In this document: positions 9,506 through 18,418 of the stretch, piece after piece | How positions within the stretch are numbered: the first letter of the stretch is position 1 | How the letters are laid out: each line of letters begins with the position of its first letter | Source: Ferriphaselus sp. R-1 | GTDB taxonomy: Bacteria > Pseudomonadota > Gammaproteobacteria > Burkholderiales > Gallionellaceae | Reading direction: 5' to 3' | Assembly: GCF_000746095.1 (NCBI RefSeq) | Contig: NZ_JQKP01000012.1 | Span: 1 to 64,000 of the forward strand | DNA: 64,000 nt | The notes under the pieces: generated by a model | What the model saw: the letters and a program-made list of their open reading frames with translations, nothing else | What the model was told of the DNA's origin: nothing | Databases searched by the model: none | Translations under genes and position numbers: made by a program

Positions 9506-10514
9506 CCTTGAGCGCACGCGCGCACTCGCCGACCAGCGCGTGGCCACGGTAGATGAGTCCGCTGTAGACCTGCACCAGCGCAGCGCCAGCGCGCATCTTC
9601 TCCACCGCGTCCGCGCCGGACAGGATGCCGCCCACGCCGATGATGGGCAGCGCGCCTTGCAACTCGGCAGCCAGCTGGCGGATGACGGCGGTGGACTTGT
9701 CACGCACCGGCGCGCCGGACAGCCCGCCGGTCTCGCTGCCATGTTCCAGGTTTTCCACACCGACGCGGGACAGGGTGGTGTTGGTGGCGATCACGCCGTC
9801 GATGCGGTGACGCATCAACAGGGCGGCGATCTGTTGCACCTGCTCGCTGTCCAGATCGGGCGCGATCTTCACCGCCAGCGGAATGTATTTGCCGTGCTGC
9901 TGCGCCAGCTTCTCCTGCTCGGCCTTGAGCTGGCCGAGCAGACCGTCCAGTTCGTCACCGCCCTGCAACTGGCGCAAATTCTTGGTGTTGGGCGAAGAGA
10001 TGTTGATCGCCACATAGCTGGCGTGCGGGTAGACCTTGCGCAGGCCGATCAGATAATCGTCCGCCGCCTTTTCGATCGGCGTGTCGGCGTTCTTGCCGAT
10101 GTTGATGCCAAGGATGCCGCCGTAATCGGCACGTTCGACGTTGGCGATCAGCTTGTCCACGCCCAGGTTGTTGAAGCCCATGCGGTTGATGATGCCGCGT
10201 ACCTGGGGCAGGCGGAACAAGCGCGGCTTGGGGTTGCCGGGCTGCGGGCGCGGGGTCACGGTACCGATCTCGATGAAGCCGAAGCCCAGCGCGGCCAGGC
10301 CGTCGATGCAGTCGCCGTTTTTATCCAGCCCGGCGGCCAGGCCCACCGGGTTGCGGAAGGTCAGCCCCATCACGGTGCGAGTATCGTCTTCCGGCAGACG
10401 TGCCAACAGCGGCAGCACGCCGATCTTGTAGGCCGTTTCCAGCGCGTCCAGCGTCAGGTGGTGGGCAGTCTCGGGGTCTAGCGCGAACAGCGCCGGGCGG
10501 ATGAGTGGGTACAT
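9495..10514 (-). CDS. pyrD: Dihydroorotate dehydrogenase (quinone), class 2
   Basis: PyrD oxidises dihydroorotate to orotate at the membrane, passing electrons to quinone through FMN. Length is 339 residues with the class 2 N-terminal helical extension ([19 protein letters not shown]). The catalytic serine is in [18 protein letters not shown] residues are in [27 protein letters not shown] and GVGGILSG. The start at 10514 is preceded by AAGG. The much longer frame upstream has no homology. It is followed by ogt and xerD with overlaps. Confidence 0.95.
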   Translation of the reverse strand: MYPLIRPALFALDPETAHHLTLDALETAYKIGVLPLLARLPEDDTRTVMGLTFRNPVGLAAGLDKNGDCIDGLAALGFGFIEIGTVTPRPQPGNPKPRLFRLPQVRGIINRMGFNNLGVDKLIANVERADYGGILGINIGKNADTPIEKAADDYLIGLRKVYPHASYVAINISSPNTKNLRQLQGGDELDGLLGQLKAEQEKLAQQHGKYIPLAVKIAPDLDSEQVQQIAALLMRHRIDGVIATNTTLSRVGVENLEHGSETGGLSGAPVRDKSTAVIRQLAAELQGALPIIGVGGILSGADAVEKMRAGAALVQVYSGLIYRGHALVGECARALKDVR

Positions 10515-10522
10515 CGGGAACC

Positions 10523-11395
10523 TTAATCTTTCTTGACGACGACGGGGATAGGGAAGGCTTTGCGTTTGAATATCTCGCCGCGCGTCTTGCCGCGCCAGCC
10601 GCTGGCGATCAACTCGTTCAGCTGGGCGGCGACCAGACCGAACAAAGCGCAGCCAGCCCAGCCTGCCGCGCCGATCCCGGCCATCCCGCCACCGTACGCG
10701 GCGAAGCCAGCCAAGGCCAGCGCACCGACGAGCAGACCGGACAACGCGGCCAGCAACGGGCGCTGCCAGTCGCCCTGAGGCAGGCCGGAGAACAGGGTGT
10801 GCTCTTGCCACAGCAGCTGCAAGGCGAGCAGCAGCCACAGCGGCGAGCTCCACAACAGCATCCCCAGTAGTTGCGGACGCGCCACCCCGCCCATCAAGCC
10901 GACGATGGCCAGCGTCAACAACCACAAGGCCGTCGGCTCCGGCTTGAGGGCGGGTAGCGCCGGGGCGTGGCGGGCGCACAGGCGCAGCAGGGACGGAAAG
11001 GTCGCCAGCCAGGCGCGGGTCGCCAGAACGGCGGGCATGACGACAGCGAACAATACGGAAGCGGCTATCACCGAGGCCGCATCCAGCCGGAACGCAACGC
11101 CGGTATCCGCATAATGGTGCAGGGACAGCGCGAGCCAGCCCAGCCCCAGACTGCCCGCAACGATGTAAGCCTGATAGCTGCGCGGAACCGACAGCAGATC
11201 GGCCCCACCGCGCAGCTTCGCCAGCCGGTTGACCAGCAGGGCGTAACCGGCCAGCGACAGCGCGGTGAGCCACAGGGCCTGAACCGGGAGGTCGGTCACA
11301 GCGACCTCGCCGCCCCAGTCGGCACCGGTCAACAGGCTGGAAAGCATGGGCAACAGCAGTAGCGTCGCCACGAAGATCGCCAAGCGCAGGTTCAT
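10523..11395 (-). CDS. Integral membrane protein of unknown function
   Basis: I do not recognise this 290-residue protein. It has roughly eight hydrophobic segments, beginning with [22 protein letters not shown]. It has a basic C-terminal tail ([25 protein letters not shown]) likely facing the cytoplasm. No catalytic motif or metal cluster is apparent. The ATG overlaps the stop of bpt by ATGA, and its own end is 8 nt before pyrD, so it belongs to the bpt-pyrD-ogt-xerD transcription unit. Confidence 0.7.
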   Translation of the reverse strand: MNLRLAIFVATLLLLPMLSSLLTGADWGGEVAVTDLPVQALWLTALSLAGYALLVNRLAKLRGGADLLSVPRSYQAYIVAGSLGLGWLALSLHHYADTGVAFRLDAASVIAASVLFAVVMPAVLATRAWLATFPSLLRLCARHAPALPALKPEPTALWLLTLAIVGLMGGVARPQLLGMLLWSSPLWLLLALQLLWQEHTLFSGLPQGDWQRPLLAALSGLLVGALALAGFAAYGGGMAGIGAAGWAGCALFGLVAAQLNELIASGWRGKTRGEIFKRKAFPIPVVVKKD

Positions 11396-12129
11396 TTCAT
11401 ATCCTCTACATTCATGGTCCGCCATTGTCCCTGTTTCAAGCCTTGCAGGGGGCGGAAGTTCGATTTGTACGACATCTTCTCGCTGTCGCGTATCCAGTAA
11501 CCCAGATACAGATACTCAAGTTGCAACTGTCTACACAACGCGATCTGCCACAACACGTTGTAAGTACCGTAGCTACTGCCTGGCACGTCCGGATCGTAAA
11601 AGGTGTAGACCGAGGACAAGCCATCGGTGAGCAGATCGATGATGCTGACCATGCGCAGAATACCGCTCTCGCGAAACTCGACCTGCATGGTATCCACCTG
11701 GCTTTGCAGCAGGAAGTTGCGGTACTGCTCACGACTGTCACTGTCCATGCCACCACCTGCGTGGCGTGCGCTTTGGTAGCGCAGGTAGAGCTGATAGCAC
11801 TCCTCGCTATCCTGCAACGGATGCACCGTGGCCTGCAAAGACTGGTGCCGTTTCCAGGCGCGACGCTGGGCGCGGCTGGATTCGAACTCGTTCACCGGGA
11901 CCCGCGCCGGCACGCAGGCCTGACACAGGTCACAACGGGGGCGATAAGTGAAGGTGCCACTGCGACGAAAACCGTGATGCACCAGTTCAGAGTAGACGGG
12001 CGTGGTGATAAGAAAACCGGGCGTCGCCACTTGTGAGCGCGCCTGCTGCCGATCCAGATAGCTGCAGGGGTAAGTTGCCGTCAAATAAAACTGCAGACTG
12101 GACAACGGGATGTCTCGCAACAACGTCAT
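11392..12129 (-). CDS. bpt: Aspartate/glutamate leucyltransferase (arginyltransferase family)
   Basis: Bpt transfers leucine from Leu-tRNA to proteins with N-terminal Asp or Glu, making them N-degron substrates for ClpS/ClpAP. The 245-residue protein has the ATE-N domain with [18 protein letters not shown] and the cysteine block [15 protein letters not shown]. The ATE-C domain includes [19 protein letters not shown] and [20 protein letters not shown]. The usual partner gene aat is not in the window. It is the first clear gene after the interval behind argH. Confidence 0.92.
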   Translation of the reverse strand: MTLLRDIPLSSLQFYLTATYPCSYLDRQQARSQVATPGFLITTPVYSELVHHGFRRSGTFTYRPRCDLCQACVPARVPVNEFESSRAQRRAWKRHQSLQATVHPLQDSEECYQLYLRYQSARHAGGGMDSDSREQYRNFLLQSQVDTMQVEFRESGILRMVSIIDLLTDGLSSVYTFYDPDVPGSSYGTYNVLWQIALCRQLQLEYLYLGYWIRDSEKMSYKSNFRPLQGLKQGQWRTMNVEDMK

Positions 12130-12178
12130 GTCTCACCCAGAATCATGCTGAAGGGCTCTATATCTTTCGAGCCCGGGC

Positions 12179-12268
12179 CTAGTGCTTTGGATATATAGGA
12201 GGGATGGGAGCTTGCTGATACAGTGCGCCCGGGTGTTTAAGAGCAGGGTCGCCCGACTCGGCTTTCAT
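12179..12268 (-). CDS. Possible 29-codon mini-ORF between argH and bpt
   Basis: On the minus strand an ATG follows AAAAGGAGGAGAGTT, an ideal ribosome site with 6-nt spacing. It opens a 29-residue frame, MKAESGDPAL...PIPPIYPKH, ending 49 nt before bpt. No signal peptide or known family is evident. The proline-rich end could slow ribosomes, as in a leader peptide. The same bases read on the plus strand are an anti-Shine-Dalgarno motif before a terminator, so the ribosome site may be a by-product of an sRNA. Coding status is uncertain. Confidence 0.3.
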   Translation of the reverse strand: MKAESGDPALKHPGALYQQAPIPPIYPKH

Positions 12269-12312
12269 AACTCTCCTCCTTTTCAGGGCGGTCGCAAAGG
12301 CCGCCTTTTTTT
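12192..12312 (+). ncRNA. Candidate small RNA with CTCCTCC motif
   Basis: The plus strand, which carries no gene here, has an unpaired-looking CTCCTCC (12273-12279) just before a factor-independent terminator (stem 12287-12305, T7 tract). CTCCTCC is complementary to Shine-Dalgarno sequences, as in anti-SD sRNAs. A second interval at 20254-20438 has the same arrangement. A TATATA at 12192-12197 could be a -10, but no good -35 is seen, so the 5' end is a guess. Confidence 0.4.
12287..12312 (+). terminator. Factor-independent terminator on the plus strand
   Basis: Stem GGCGGTC / GGCCGCC (one G-U pair) around loop GCAAA is followed by seven T. It ends at the 3' edge of argH but points the opposite way, so it does not serve argH or bpt. 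On the minus strand the stem is not followed by T. Confidence 0.65.
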
Positions 12313-13702
12313 ATCTGCCCAAATATTCTTTGGCCCGCCCTATAGCCGCCACTACCTGTTGTGGAGCCGTACCACCCGTGTGATCGCGCGCACCCAACGA
12401 GCCTTCCAGCGTCAATACGGCATAGATGTCATCGGCCACTAGCGGCGAGAACTGCTGCAACTCGTTCAACGTGAGATCGGCCAGATCGCAGCCGCGTTTC
12501 TCGGCGAAGCGCACGGCCAGCGCGACCGCTTCATGCGCATCGCGGAACGGTAAGCCCTTCTTCACCAGATAGTCGGCCAGATCAGTGGCCGTGGCGTAGC
12601 CTTGCAGCGCAGCAGCGCGCATCGCGTCCGGTTTGACGGTGATGCCGCCCACCATATCGGCGTAGATGCGCAGAGTTTGCGTCAGCGTGTCCACCGTGTC
12701 GAACAGCGGCTCCTTGTCTTCCTGATTGTCCTTGTTGTAGGCCAGCGGCTGGCCCTTCATCAGGGTCAGCAGCGCCACCAGGTGTCCGTTGACGCGACCG
12801 GTCTTGCCACGCACCAGTTCCGGCACGTCGGGGTTCTTCTTCTGCGGCATGATGCTGGAGCCGGTGCAGAAGCGGTCAGCGATGTCGATGAAGCCGAAAC
12901 GCGGACTCATCCACAGGATCAGCTCTTCCGAGAAGCGCGACAGATGCGTCATCACCAGCGCGGCGGCGGCGGTGAATTCGATGGCGAAGTCGCGGTCGGA
13001 CACCGCATCCAGCGAGTTCTGGCAGACGGCCTCGAAGCCCAGCAGCTCCGCCACGCGCTCCCGCTTGATGGGATAACTGGTGCCCGCTAATGCAGCCGCC
13101 CCCAGCGGCAAGCGATTCACGCGACGGCGACAATCCGCCATGCGCTCGGCATCGCGCTTGAGCATCTCGAAATAGGCCAGCAGATGATGGCCGAAACTCA
13201 CCGGCTGGGCGACTTGCAGATGGGTGAAACCCGGCATCACCGTGGCGCTGTGCTGTTCCGCCAGCGTAACCAACGAGGTTTGCAGCGCGCGGATCAGCAG
13301 CAGGATGTCGTCGATGGCGGCGCGCAGGTACAGGCGCACGTCGGTCGCCACCTGGTCGTTGCGCGAGCGGCCCGTGTGCAGGCGCTTGCCCGCATCGCCC
13401 ACCAGCGTGGTCAGGCGTTTCTCAATGTTGAGGTGAACATCTTCCAGATCGAGCTGCCATTCGAAACGGCCCGCCTCCACCTCGACACGGATCTCGTCCA
13501 TGCCGCGCCGGATCAGCTCCAGGTCGGCCTGGGCGATGATGCCGCACTCGGTCAGCATCTGCGCGTGAGCGAGTGAGCCTTGGATATCGAACAGCGCGAG
13601 TCGTTTGTCGAAGTCCACCGAGGCGGTGTAGCGCTTCACCAGTTCAGCCACCGGCTCGTTGAAGCGTCCCGACCAGGTGTGATTGTCTTGCATCGTAGTC
13701 AT
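12311..13702 (-). CDS. argH: Argininosuccinate lyase
   Basis: ArgH splits argininosuccinate into arginine and fumarate, the last step of arginine synthesis. The 463-residue protein holds the fumarase-superfamily signature [15 protein letters not shown] (about residue 283), the [17 protein letters not shown] block and the conserved TWSGRF near the start. Two in-frame ATGs lie at 13702 and 13693, and an upstream GTG at 13735. I choose 13702, although none has a strong ribosome site. It is divergent from algZ with only 37 nt between, the same arrangement as in Pseudomonas. Confidence 0.94.
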   Translation of the reverse strand: MTTMQDNHTWSGRFNEPVAELVKRYTASVDFDKRLALFDIQGSLAHAQMLTECGIIAQADLELIRRGMDEIRVEVEAGRFEWQLDLEDVHLNIEKRLTTLVGDAGKRLHTGRSRNDQVATDVRLYLRAAIDDILLLIRALQTSLVTLAEQHSATVMPGFTHLQVAQPVSFGHHLLAYFEMLKRDAERMADCRRRVNRLPLGAAALAGTSYPIKRERVAELLGFEAVCQNSLDAVSDRDFAIEFTAAAALVMTHLSRFSEELILWMSPRFGFIDIADRFCTGSSIMPQKKNPDVPELVRGKTGRVNGHLVALLTLMKGQPLAYNKDNQEDKEPLFDTVDTLTQTLRIYADMVGGITVKPDAMRAAALQGYATATDLADYLVKKGLPFRDAHEAVALAVRFAEKRGCDLADLTLNELQQFSPLVADDIYAVLTLEGSLGARDHTGGTAPQQVVAAIGRAKEYLGR

Positions 13703-13739
13703 GTCTTGTCCAGAATGTGCGGAATTCGAGGCCACCGCT

Positions 13740-14771
13740 ATGCCAAGGGCGCAAAGTATAAATCAAAACCCCCTACCCGATGCGCTGCCCAACTGCCGCA
13801 ACCTCGGCGTGGTGCTGCGTCTGGTGTTGCTGCTGAACGCCGCAGCGCTGTTGCTGGCAGTCGCACGCGCAATCTCATGGAGCGAGATCGTTGAACGCTG
13901 GCTGGCCAGCGCCGCACTGCTGGAGCCGGTATTGCTGACCTTGTTGCTGGTGCTCTACGGGCTGCAACCCAGACTCGACAGGCTGCCGTATCGCAGTGGA
14001 GTCGCCATCACCATCCTGCTGGGCTGCGTCACCACCACGCTCATCTACCTCTTGGGGGCGCCCGTCTATACGCCCACGGGCGAGGGACTGCCGTTCAACG
14101 CTTTACGCTATGCCCTCATTGCCGGGATCGGTTGCTGGGGAGTGCTGGCCTATTTCCGGCTGCGGCAGCTGGCTCTGTCGCCAGCGCTGCATCACGCTCG
14201 ATTGCAGGCATTGCGCGCCCGCATCCGCCCGCACTTCCTGTTCAACACGCTCAACGCGGTGCTCGCCATCGTGCGCTCGCAACCACGCCGCGCGGAAGAG
14301 GCGTTGGAGGACTTGTCCGACCTGTTCCGCATGGCGATGGAAGATGCTGCCGACCGTGTACCTTTGCGCCGCGAGCTGGAACTGGCGCGGCGTTATCTGG
14401 CACTGGAACAGCTGCGACTGGGCGAGCGCTTGCAACTGGATTGGCAGGTGCAGGCTGATGTCGAGGCGGCACTGATCCCGCCGCTGTTGCTCCAGCCCGT
14501 GCTGGAGAACGCCATCTATCATGGCATCGAACGCCTGCCGCAAGGCGGCACGGTGACGATCAGCATAGGGCGCAGCCATCGTGACCTGACGCTGGAGATC
14601 AGCAACCCGCATCCGGGAACGACGGGGAGCTCCGGCCACCGACTGGCGCTGGACAACATCCGCGAACGGCTGGCTTTGCTGTACGACCTGGAGGCGAACT
14701 ATCAAGTGGATGCCGGGCAAAACGAGTATCGGGTACGCATCACGCTGCCCTACCAGAGGGAAGAGTCATGA
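13740..14771 (+). CDS. algZ: LytS/AlgZ-type sensor histidine kinase
   Basis: This 343-residue membrane kinase of the His_kinase (LytS/YehU) class has four or five hydrophobic segments in residues 25-145. A cytoplasmic kinase part follows. The phospho-acceptor motif is [16 protein letters not shown], the N-box [15 protein letters not shown], and later [11 protein letters not shown]-like [17 protein letters not shown]. The start ATG 13740 has GAGG eight bases upstream. An upstream alternative frame overlaps argH. It overlaps algR by ATGA and so forms a two-component pair. The argH-algZ-algR order matches the AlgZ(FimS)/AlgR locus of Pseudomonas, but targets here are unknown. Confidence 0.88.
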   Translation: MPRAQSINQNPLPDALPNCRNLGVVLRLVLLLNAAALLLAVARAISWSEIVERWLASAALLEPVLLTLLLVLYGLQPRLDRLPYRSGVAITILLGCVTTTLIYLLGAPVYTPTGEGLPFNALRYALIAGIGCWGVLAYFRLRQLALSPALHHARLQALRARIRPHFLFNTLNAVLAIVRSQPRRAEEALEDLSDLFRMAMEDAADRVPLRRELELARRYLALEQLRLGERLQLDWQVQADVEAALIPPLLLQPVLENAIYHGIERLPQGGTVTISIGRSHRDLTLEISNPHPGTTGSSGHRLALDNIRERLALLYDLEANYQVDAGQNEYRVRITLPYQREES

Positions 14772-15502
14772 GCACAGCCTTGCGCGTATTCGTGGTGGAT
14801 GACGAGGCGCTGGCGCGCGAACGTCTGAAGGAGTTGCTGGGTGATTGCGCCGCCGAGCTACCCTTGTCGCTGGTAGGCACAGCGGCCCATGGTCGCGAAG
14901 CGCTGGATGCCCTGAGCGACACACCCGCTGACGTGGTGCTGGTCGATATCCGCATGCCGCAGATGGACGGCATCGAGCTCGCCCGCCATCTTGCCCACCT
15001 GTCGCCCCCGCCAGCGGTGATCTTCACCACCGCCTACGACAGCTACGCCATCCAGGCTTTCGACCTCCACGCGGTCGATTACCTGCTGAAACCCATCCGG
15101 CGCGCGCGCTTGCTGGAAGCGCTGCAACGCGTGCAGCCCAACGACGCTGCCAAGCTGCGCCAGTTGCAACGCGAGCCGCGCCAGCACCTGCCCATCCACG
15201 AACGCGGCAAGATCGTATTAGTGCCGCTGGATGAGGTGCTCTACCTGCGTGCCGAGCAGAAATACGTGACCGTACGCACGGCCAGTCAGGAGTATCTGAG
15301 TGAAGAGTCACTGACCACGCTGGAACAGGAGTTTGCCGCCCGCTTCGTGCGCATCCACCGCAACTGCCTGGTCGCCAGAAAAGCGATCGCGGGTTTCGAG
15401 CGAGTGGCGGACGACGCACACTGGGCGGTCAGCTTGAGCGGGCTGGCCGAGCGGCTGCCCATCAGCCGCCGACAGCAATCCCTGATCAGGGAACTGAGCT
15501 GA
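14768..15502 (+). CDS. algR: LytTR-family response regulator AlgR-like
   Basis: The 244-residue regulator has a receiver domain (DDE near residue 11, phospho-acceptor Asp in VLVDIRMPQMDG, Thr in FTTAYDSYA, Lys in YLLKPI). It also has a C-terminal LytTR DNA-binding domain (residues about 135-240, with IVLVPLDEVLYLRAEQKYV and FVRIHRNCLVA). It is translated with algZ through a 4-nt overlap. AlgR controls alginate, type IV pili and virulence in Pseudomonas. The regulon in this organism cannot be read from the sequence. It is convergent with rlmI. Confidence 0.9.
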   Translation: MSTALRVFVVDDEALARERLKELLGDCAAELPLSLVGTAAHGREALDALSDTPADVVLVDIRMPQMDGIELARHLAHLSPPPAVIFTTAYDSYAIQAFDLHAVDYLLKPIRRARLLEALQRVQPNDAAKLRQLQREPRQHLPIHERGKIVLVPLDEVLYLRAEQKYVTVRTASQEYLSEESLTTLEQEFAARFVRIHRNCLVARKAIAGFERVADDAHWAVSLSGLAERLPISRRQQSLIRELS

Positions 15503-15511
15503 CCCGCGCGA

Positions 15512-16885
15512 TTACGCCACGCGCAGCACCAGCCCCTTGAGGTAAGCCCCTTCGGGGAAACTCAGCACCACCGGATGATCGGCACTGGCGTGCAGGCGAT
15601 GCACGATCTGCGCCTCCACGCCCGCGTCCAGCGCCGCTCCGGCGATGATCTTCTGAAACAGGTCTTCGCTAATGCCGCCGGAGCAGGAATAGGTGAACAG
15701 CAGCCCGCCCGGTCGCAGCAGCTTGAAGCCCAGCAGGTTGATGTCCTTGTAGCCGCGCGCGGCTTTCTCAGCGAAGGCAGCTGTAGGCGCAAACTTGGGC
15801 GGGTCGAGAATCACCAAATCAAACTTGCGGTTCTGGTCACGCAGTTTGCGCAGCGCAGCGAACACGTCGGCGCATTGCCATTCGGCTTGGCTGGAATCGA
15901 GGTCATTCAACGCCACATTGCGCTCCGCCGCTGCCACCGCGTCGGCGGAGATGTCGATGGACAGCACCGACTTGGCCCCGCCGCGCAGGGCGTAAAGCGA
16001 GAAGCCGCCGGTGTAGCAGAAGCAGTTGAGCACGTCGCGATCGCGGGCCAGTTCGCCGGTGAGACGGCGGTTGTCGCGCTGGTCGAGGAAGAAACCGGTC
16101 TTTTGCCCATCCGCCACATCCACCGCAAAGCGCAGGCCGTGCTCCACCACCTCCACCGCTTCCGGCAACGCCCCGCGCACCACGCCGCTGCGAGCGGGCA
16201 AGCCTTCCAGTTCGCGACCATCGGAATCCGAGCGTTCGTACAGGCAAACGGGCTGACACAGATCCCACAGCGCGTCGGCAATGGCCTCACGCCAGCGCTC
16301 GGTGCCCGCACTGCCGAGCTGCATCACCACCACCTCGCCGTAGCGATCCACGATCAGGCCGGGCAAACCGTCGGATTCGCCGTGGATCAGGCGGCAGCCG
16401 GTGTTTTGCTCCCCCTCTCCCCCAGCCCCTCTCCCGCTTGCGGGAGAGGGGAGAAAGCCGAGGTCGCGTCGCGTGGCCAGCGCACGCTCGATGCGACGGC
16501 GGAAGAAATTGGCAGCTATGGTCTCGCTCGCCTCGAACGACCACACCCGCGCCACCATTTGCGACTGCGGGTTGTAGGCCGCCCAGGCGAGTAAACCGCC
16601 CGCCGCATCGCACACCGCCACGGTGTCGCCGGAAGCTGGCGCTCCCTCGACGTGCTCGACCGCTCCGGAGAATATCCACGGATGGCGGCGCTGCAGCGAC
16701 CTTTCGCGCCCTTCCTTGAGGATCAGCGCTGGCACGCCCTCCGGCCTGTCGGCCACCCGCTCACGCACGCGGGGAAGGGACGGCTGAGTCTGGGCTGAGC
16801 GAGAGTCGCGCGGCTTGCCGCCCCGCTGATTGCGGCCACCGTAACGCTGAGATGAAGGAGATTTGGGATGTCGGGTCGAACTCAT
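15512..16885 (-). CDS. rlmI: 23S rRNA (cytosine-C5) methyltransferase RlmI-like
   Basis: RlmI methylates C1962 of 23S rRNA using S-adenosylmethionine. The 457-residue protein has an N-terminal PUA-type segment (LKEGRERSLQRRHPWIFSGAV), then CRLIHGESDGLPGLIVDRYG, the linker GQKTGFFLDQRDNRR. It has the Rossmann motif VLNCFCYTGGFSLYA and the catalytic DPPKFAPT. Two features are odd. There is a basic, Ser/Arg-rich extension of about 50 residues before the family start. About 15 residues (PSPASGRGAGGEG region) near position 152 are encoded by an inserted palindromic repeat. The ATG overlaps the xerC stop by ATGA. Confidence 0.9.
   Translation of the reverse strand: MSSTRHPKSPSSQRYGGRNQRGGKPRDSRSAQTQPSLPRVRERVADRPEGVPALILKEGRERSLQRRHPWIFSGAVEHVEGAPASGDTVAVCDAAGGLLAWAAYNPQSQMVARVWSFEASETIAANFFRRRIERALATRRDLGFLPSPASGRGAGGEGEQNTGCRLIHGESDGLPGLIVDRYGEVVVMQLGSAGTERWREAIADALWDLCQPVCLYERSDSDGRELEGLPARSGVVRGALPEAVEVVEHGLRFAVDVADGQKTGFFLDQRDNRRLTGELARDRDVLNCFCYTGGFSLYALRGGAKSVLSIDISADAVAAAERNVALNDLDSSQAEWQCADVFAALRKLRDQNRKFDLVILDPPKFAPTAAFAEKAARGYKDINLLGFKLLRPGGLLFTYSCSGGISEDLFQKIIAGAALDAGVEAQIVHRLHASADHPVVLSFPEGAYLKGLVLRVA
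16411..16451. repeat. Palindromic repeat inserted in frame in rlmI
   Basis: A perfect inverted repeat with 12-bp arms CCCCTCTCCCGC / GCGGGAGAGGGG and a TT loop (16426-16451) is preceded by CCCCCTCTCCCCCAG. In the rlmI frame it reads as SPASGRGAGGEG, a segment absent from typical relatives. The same family occurs three times inside hrpA. Confidence 0.85.
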
Positions 16886-17787
16886 GGTTTTCTCTTGGCG
16901 CGCGGGTGAGCGCCGTCGTAGATCTTGCTCAGGTATTGGAAATCCAGGTGGGTATAGACCTGCGTGCTGGAGATGCTGGCATGGCCGAGCATCTCTTGCA
17001 CCGCGCGCAGGTCGCCGGAGGATTGCAGCACATGGCTGGCGAAGGAGTGGCGCAGCATGTGCGGATGAACGCCGTGGCTGATGCCTTGCTTGATGCCCCA
17101 TTCGCGCATGCGCAGCTGCACCACGCGCGGGCTGATGCGCCCGCCGCGCGCGCCCACGAACAGCGCCGCTTCACCGGCGTTCGCCAGTTGCGGCCACACT
17201 TCCAGCCAGGCGCGCAATGCCTGTTGCGCCGGGCCGCCCACTGGCACGATGCGGGTCTTGCTGCCCTTGCCGGTGACGCGCACCTCGCCCTCGGCCAGAT
17301 CAGCGCGCACCGCTTCGTGGTTCAGCCCGACCAGCTCGGCCAGACGCAGACCGGAGGAATAGAACAGCTCGAACATCGCCTTGTCGCGCAGGTCCGGCGC
17401 AGTCTCGGCGGGCAGATCGACCAGGCGCACCGCCTCGTCCGGCGACAGCGCCTGCGGCAGGGTCTTGCCGGTCTTGGGCGGGCGCAGGCCGATGCAGGGA
17501 TTGTCGGAATAGCGGTGGTCGCGCAGCAAGTAGTTGAAGAAGCCGCGCCAGGCCGACAGCCTGCGCGCCAGCGACTTACCGCTCATGCCTTCGCCGTGCA
17601 ACTGCGCGATGTAGCGGCGGATGTGCTGGGGCTTGAGGTCGGCCAGCGGCTGAGCATCAGCCAAGCGAAACAAGGCGCGCAGGTCGCGCGCGTAGTTGCT
17701 GGCGGTGTGTTCGGAATAGCGCCGCTCGCTGCGCAGCCAGGCCAGATAGCCCGCCAGCAACGCCTCGTTCGGCGCAGCCTCCGCCAT
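16882..17787 (-). CDS. xerC: Site-specific tyrosine recombinase XerC
   Basis: XerC is the partner of XerD in dimer resolution at dif. The 301-residue protein has the core-binding domain (WLRSERRYSEHTASNYARDL) and catalytic residues Arg in YSSGLRLAELVGL, HMLRHSFASHVLQ and the tyrosine in LGHASISSTQVYTHLDF. The dapF-DUF484-xerC order is the classical setting of xerC in proteobacteria and decides the name. It starts one nucleotide after the DUF484 stop and overlaps rlmI by four. Confidence 0.94.
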   Translation of the reverse strand: MAEAAPNEALLAGYLAWLRSERRYSEHTASNYARDLRALFRLADAQPLADLKPQHIRRYIAQLHGEGMSGKSLARRLSAWRGFFNYLLRDHRYSDNPCIGLRPPKTGKTLPQALSPDEAVRLVDLPAETAPDLRDKAMFELFYSSGLRLAELVGLNHEAVRADLAEGEVRVTGKGSKTRIVPVGGPAQQALRAWLEVWPQLANAGEAALFVGARGGRISPRVVQLRMREWGIKQGISHGVHPHMLRHSFASHVLQSSGDLRAVQEMLGHASISSTQVYTHLDFQYLSKIYDGAHPRAKRKP

Positions 17788-17788
17788 C

Positions 17789-18409
17789 TCAGTGGTGAGA
17801 ACGCAGGGCGGCGCTCACCGCCTCGGCGATGCGTTGCAGGAACACCGTGCCCATCTCGGGGTAGAAGCGCTTGGCATCTTCGCTGGCCAGGATCAGTAAG
17901 CCGATGGAATGCTCGCCATCACGCAATGGGATGTAGGCGAACGAGCGCAGCTCAGGCCCCGTCTCGCCGAACCAGGACGCGGTCTCGTGCACGGCTTCGT
18001 GGGTACACACCGGCTGCGCCAGCCCGTCCGCGAAGGCGAGGACTTCGGCGCTGGGCGGCAAGCCTTTCCACACGTGCAGCGCAGCGTGGGGGATGGCGAA
18101 GATGTCACGCAGGCTGGCCGTGACCGCCTCCTGCAAGCTCATCAGATTGTGTCCGGCGAGCAGCGCGAGGATGAAGTTGTGCAGCTTGTTCTGCAGCGCG
18201 TCGTTCTCCTTGGCGATCTCGATGAATTCGTGCAGCTTCTTCTCCAGCAGCCGGTTCTTCTCGCGCAGCGTCAGCATCTGGCGCTCGGACAGCGAGATGG
18301 TGCGGCCACCGTGCGGATGCGGGATGTTCACTTCGGCCAGCATCCCGGCATAGGCCTCGAAGAATTCGGGGTGGTCACGCAGATATTGTGCGATGTCTTC
18401 AGCTTGCAT
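17789..18409 (-). CDS. DUF484 family protein (GAF-like)
   Basis: This 206-residue cytoplasmic protein belongs to DUF484, found between dapF and xerC in many proteobacteria. Residues 1-90 include LRDHPEFFEAYAGMLAEVNIPHPHGG and a coiled-coil-like stretch (LREKNRLLEKKLHEFIEIAKEN). The rest looks like a GAF domain (LRSFAYIPLRDGEHSIGLLILASED). Its role is unknown. The tight spacing with dapF and xerC shows one operon. Confidence 0.88.
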   Translation of the reverse strand: MQAEDIAQYLRDHPEFFEAYAGMLAEVNIPHPHGGRTISLSERQMLTLREKNRLLEKKLHEFIEIAKENDALQNKLHNFILALLAGHNLMSLQEAVTASLRDIFAIPHAALHVWKGLPPSAEVLAFADGLAQPVCTHEAVHETASWFGETGPELRSFAYIPLRDGEHSIGLLILASEDAKRFYPEMGTVFLQRIAEAVSAALRSHH

Positions 18410-18418
18410 GTTCAGTCC

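Noticed and set aside
9495-11273. 592-residue pyrD product
   Set aside because: The first 253 codons are antisense-phase sequence of the neighbouring membrane protein gene. PyrD starts at the conserved [15 protein letters not shown].
12130-12310. 6S RNA, 4.5S RNA or tRNA in the argH-bpt interval
   Set aside because: I could not match the 6S bubble structure, the 4.5S GGAAGG core or a cloverleaf. Only the sRNA-like terminator and CTCCTCC motif are supported.
12182-12442. Plus-strand 86-codon frame across the argH 3' end
   Set aside because: It runs through the terminator hairpin and into antisense argH, without a ribosome site or known motif.
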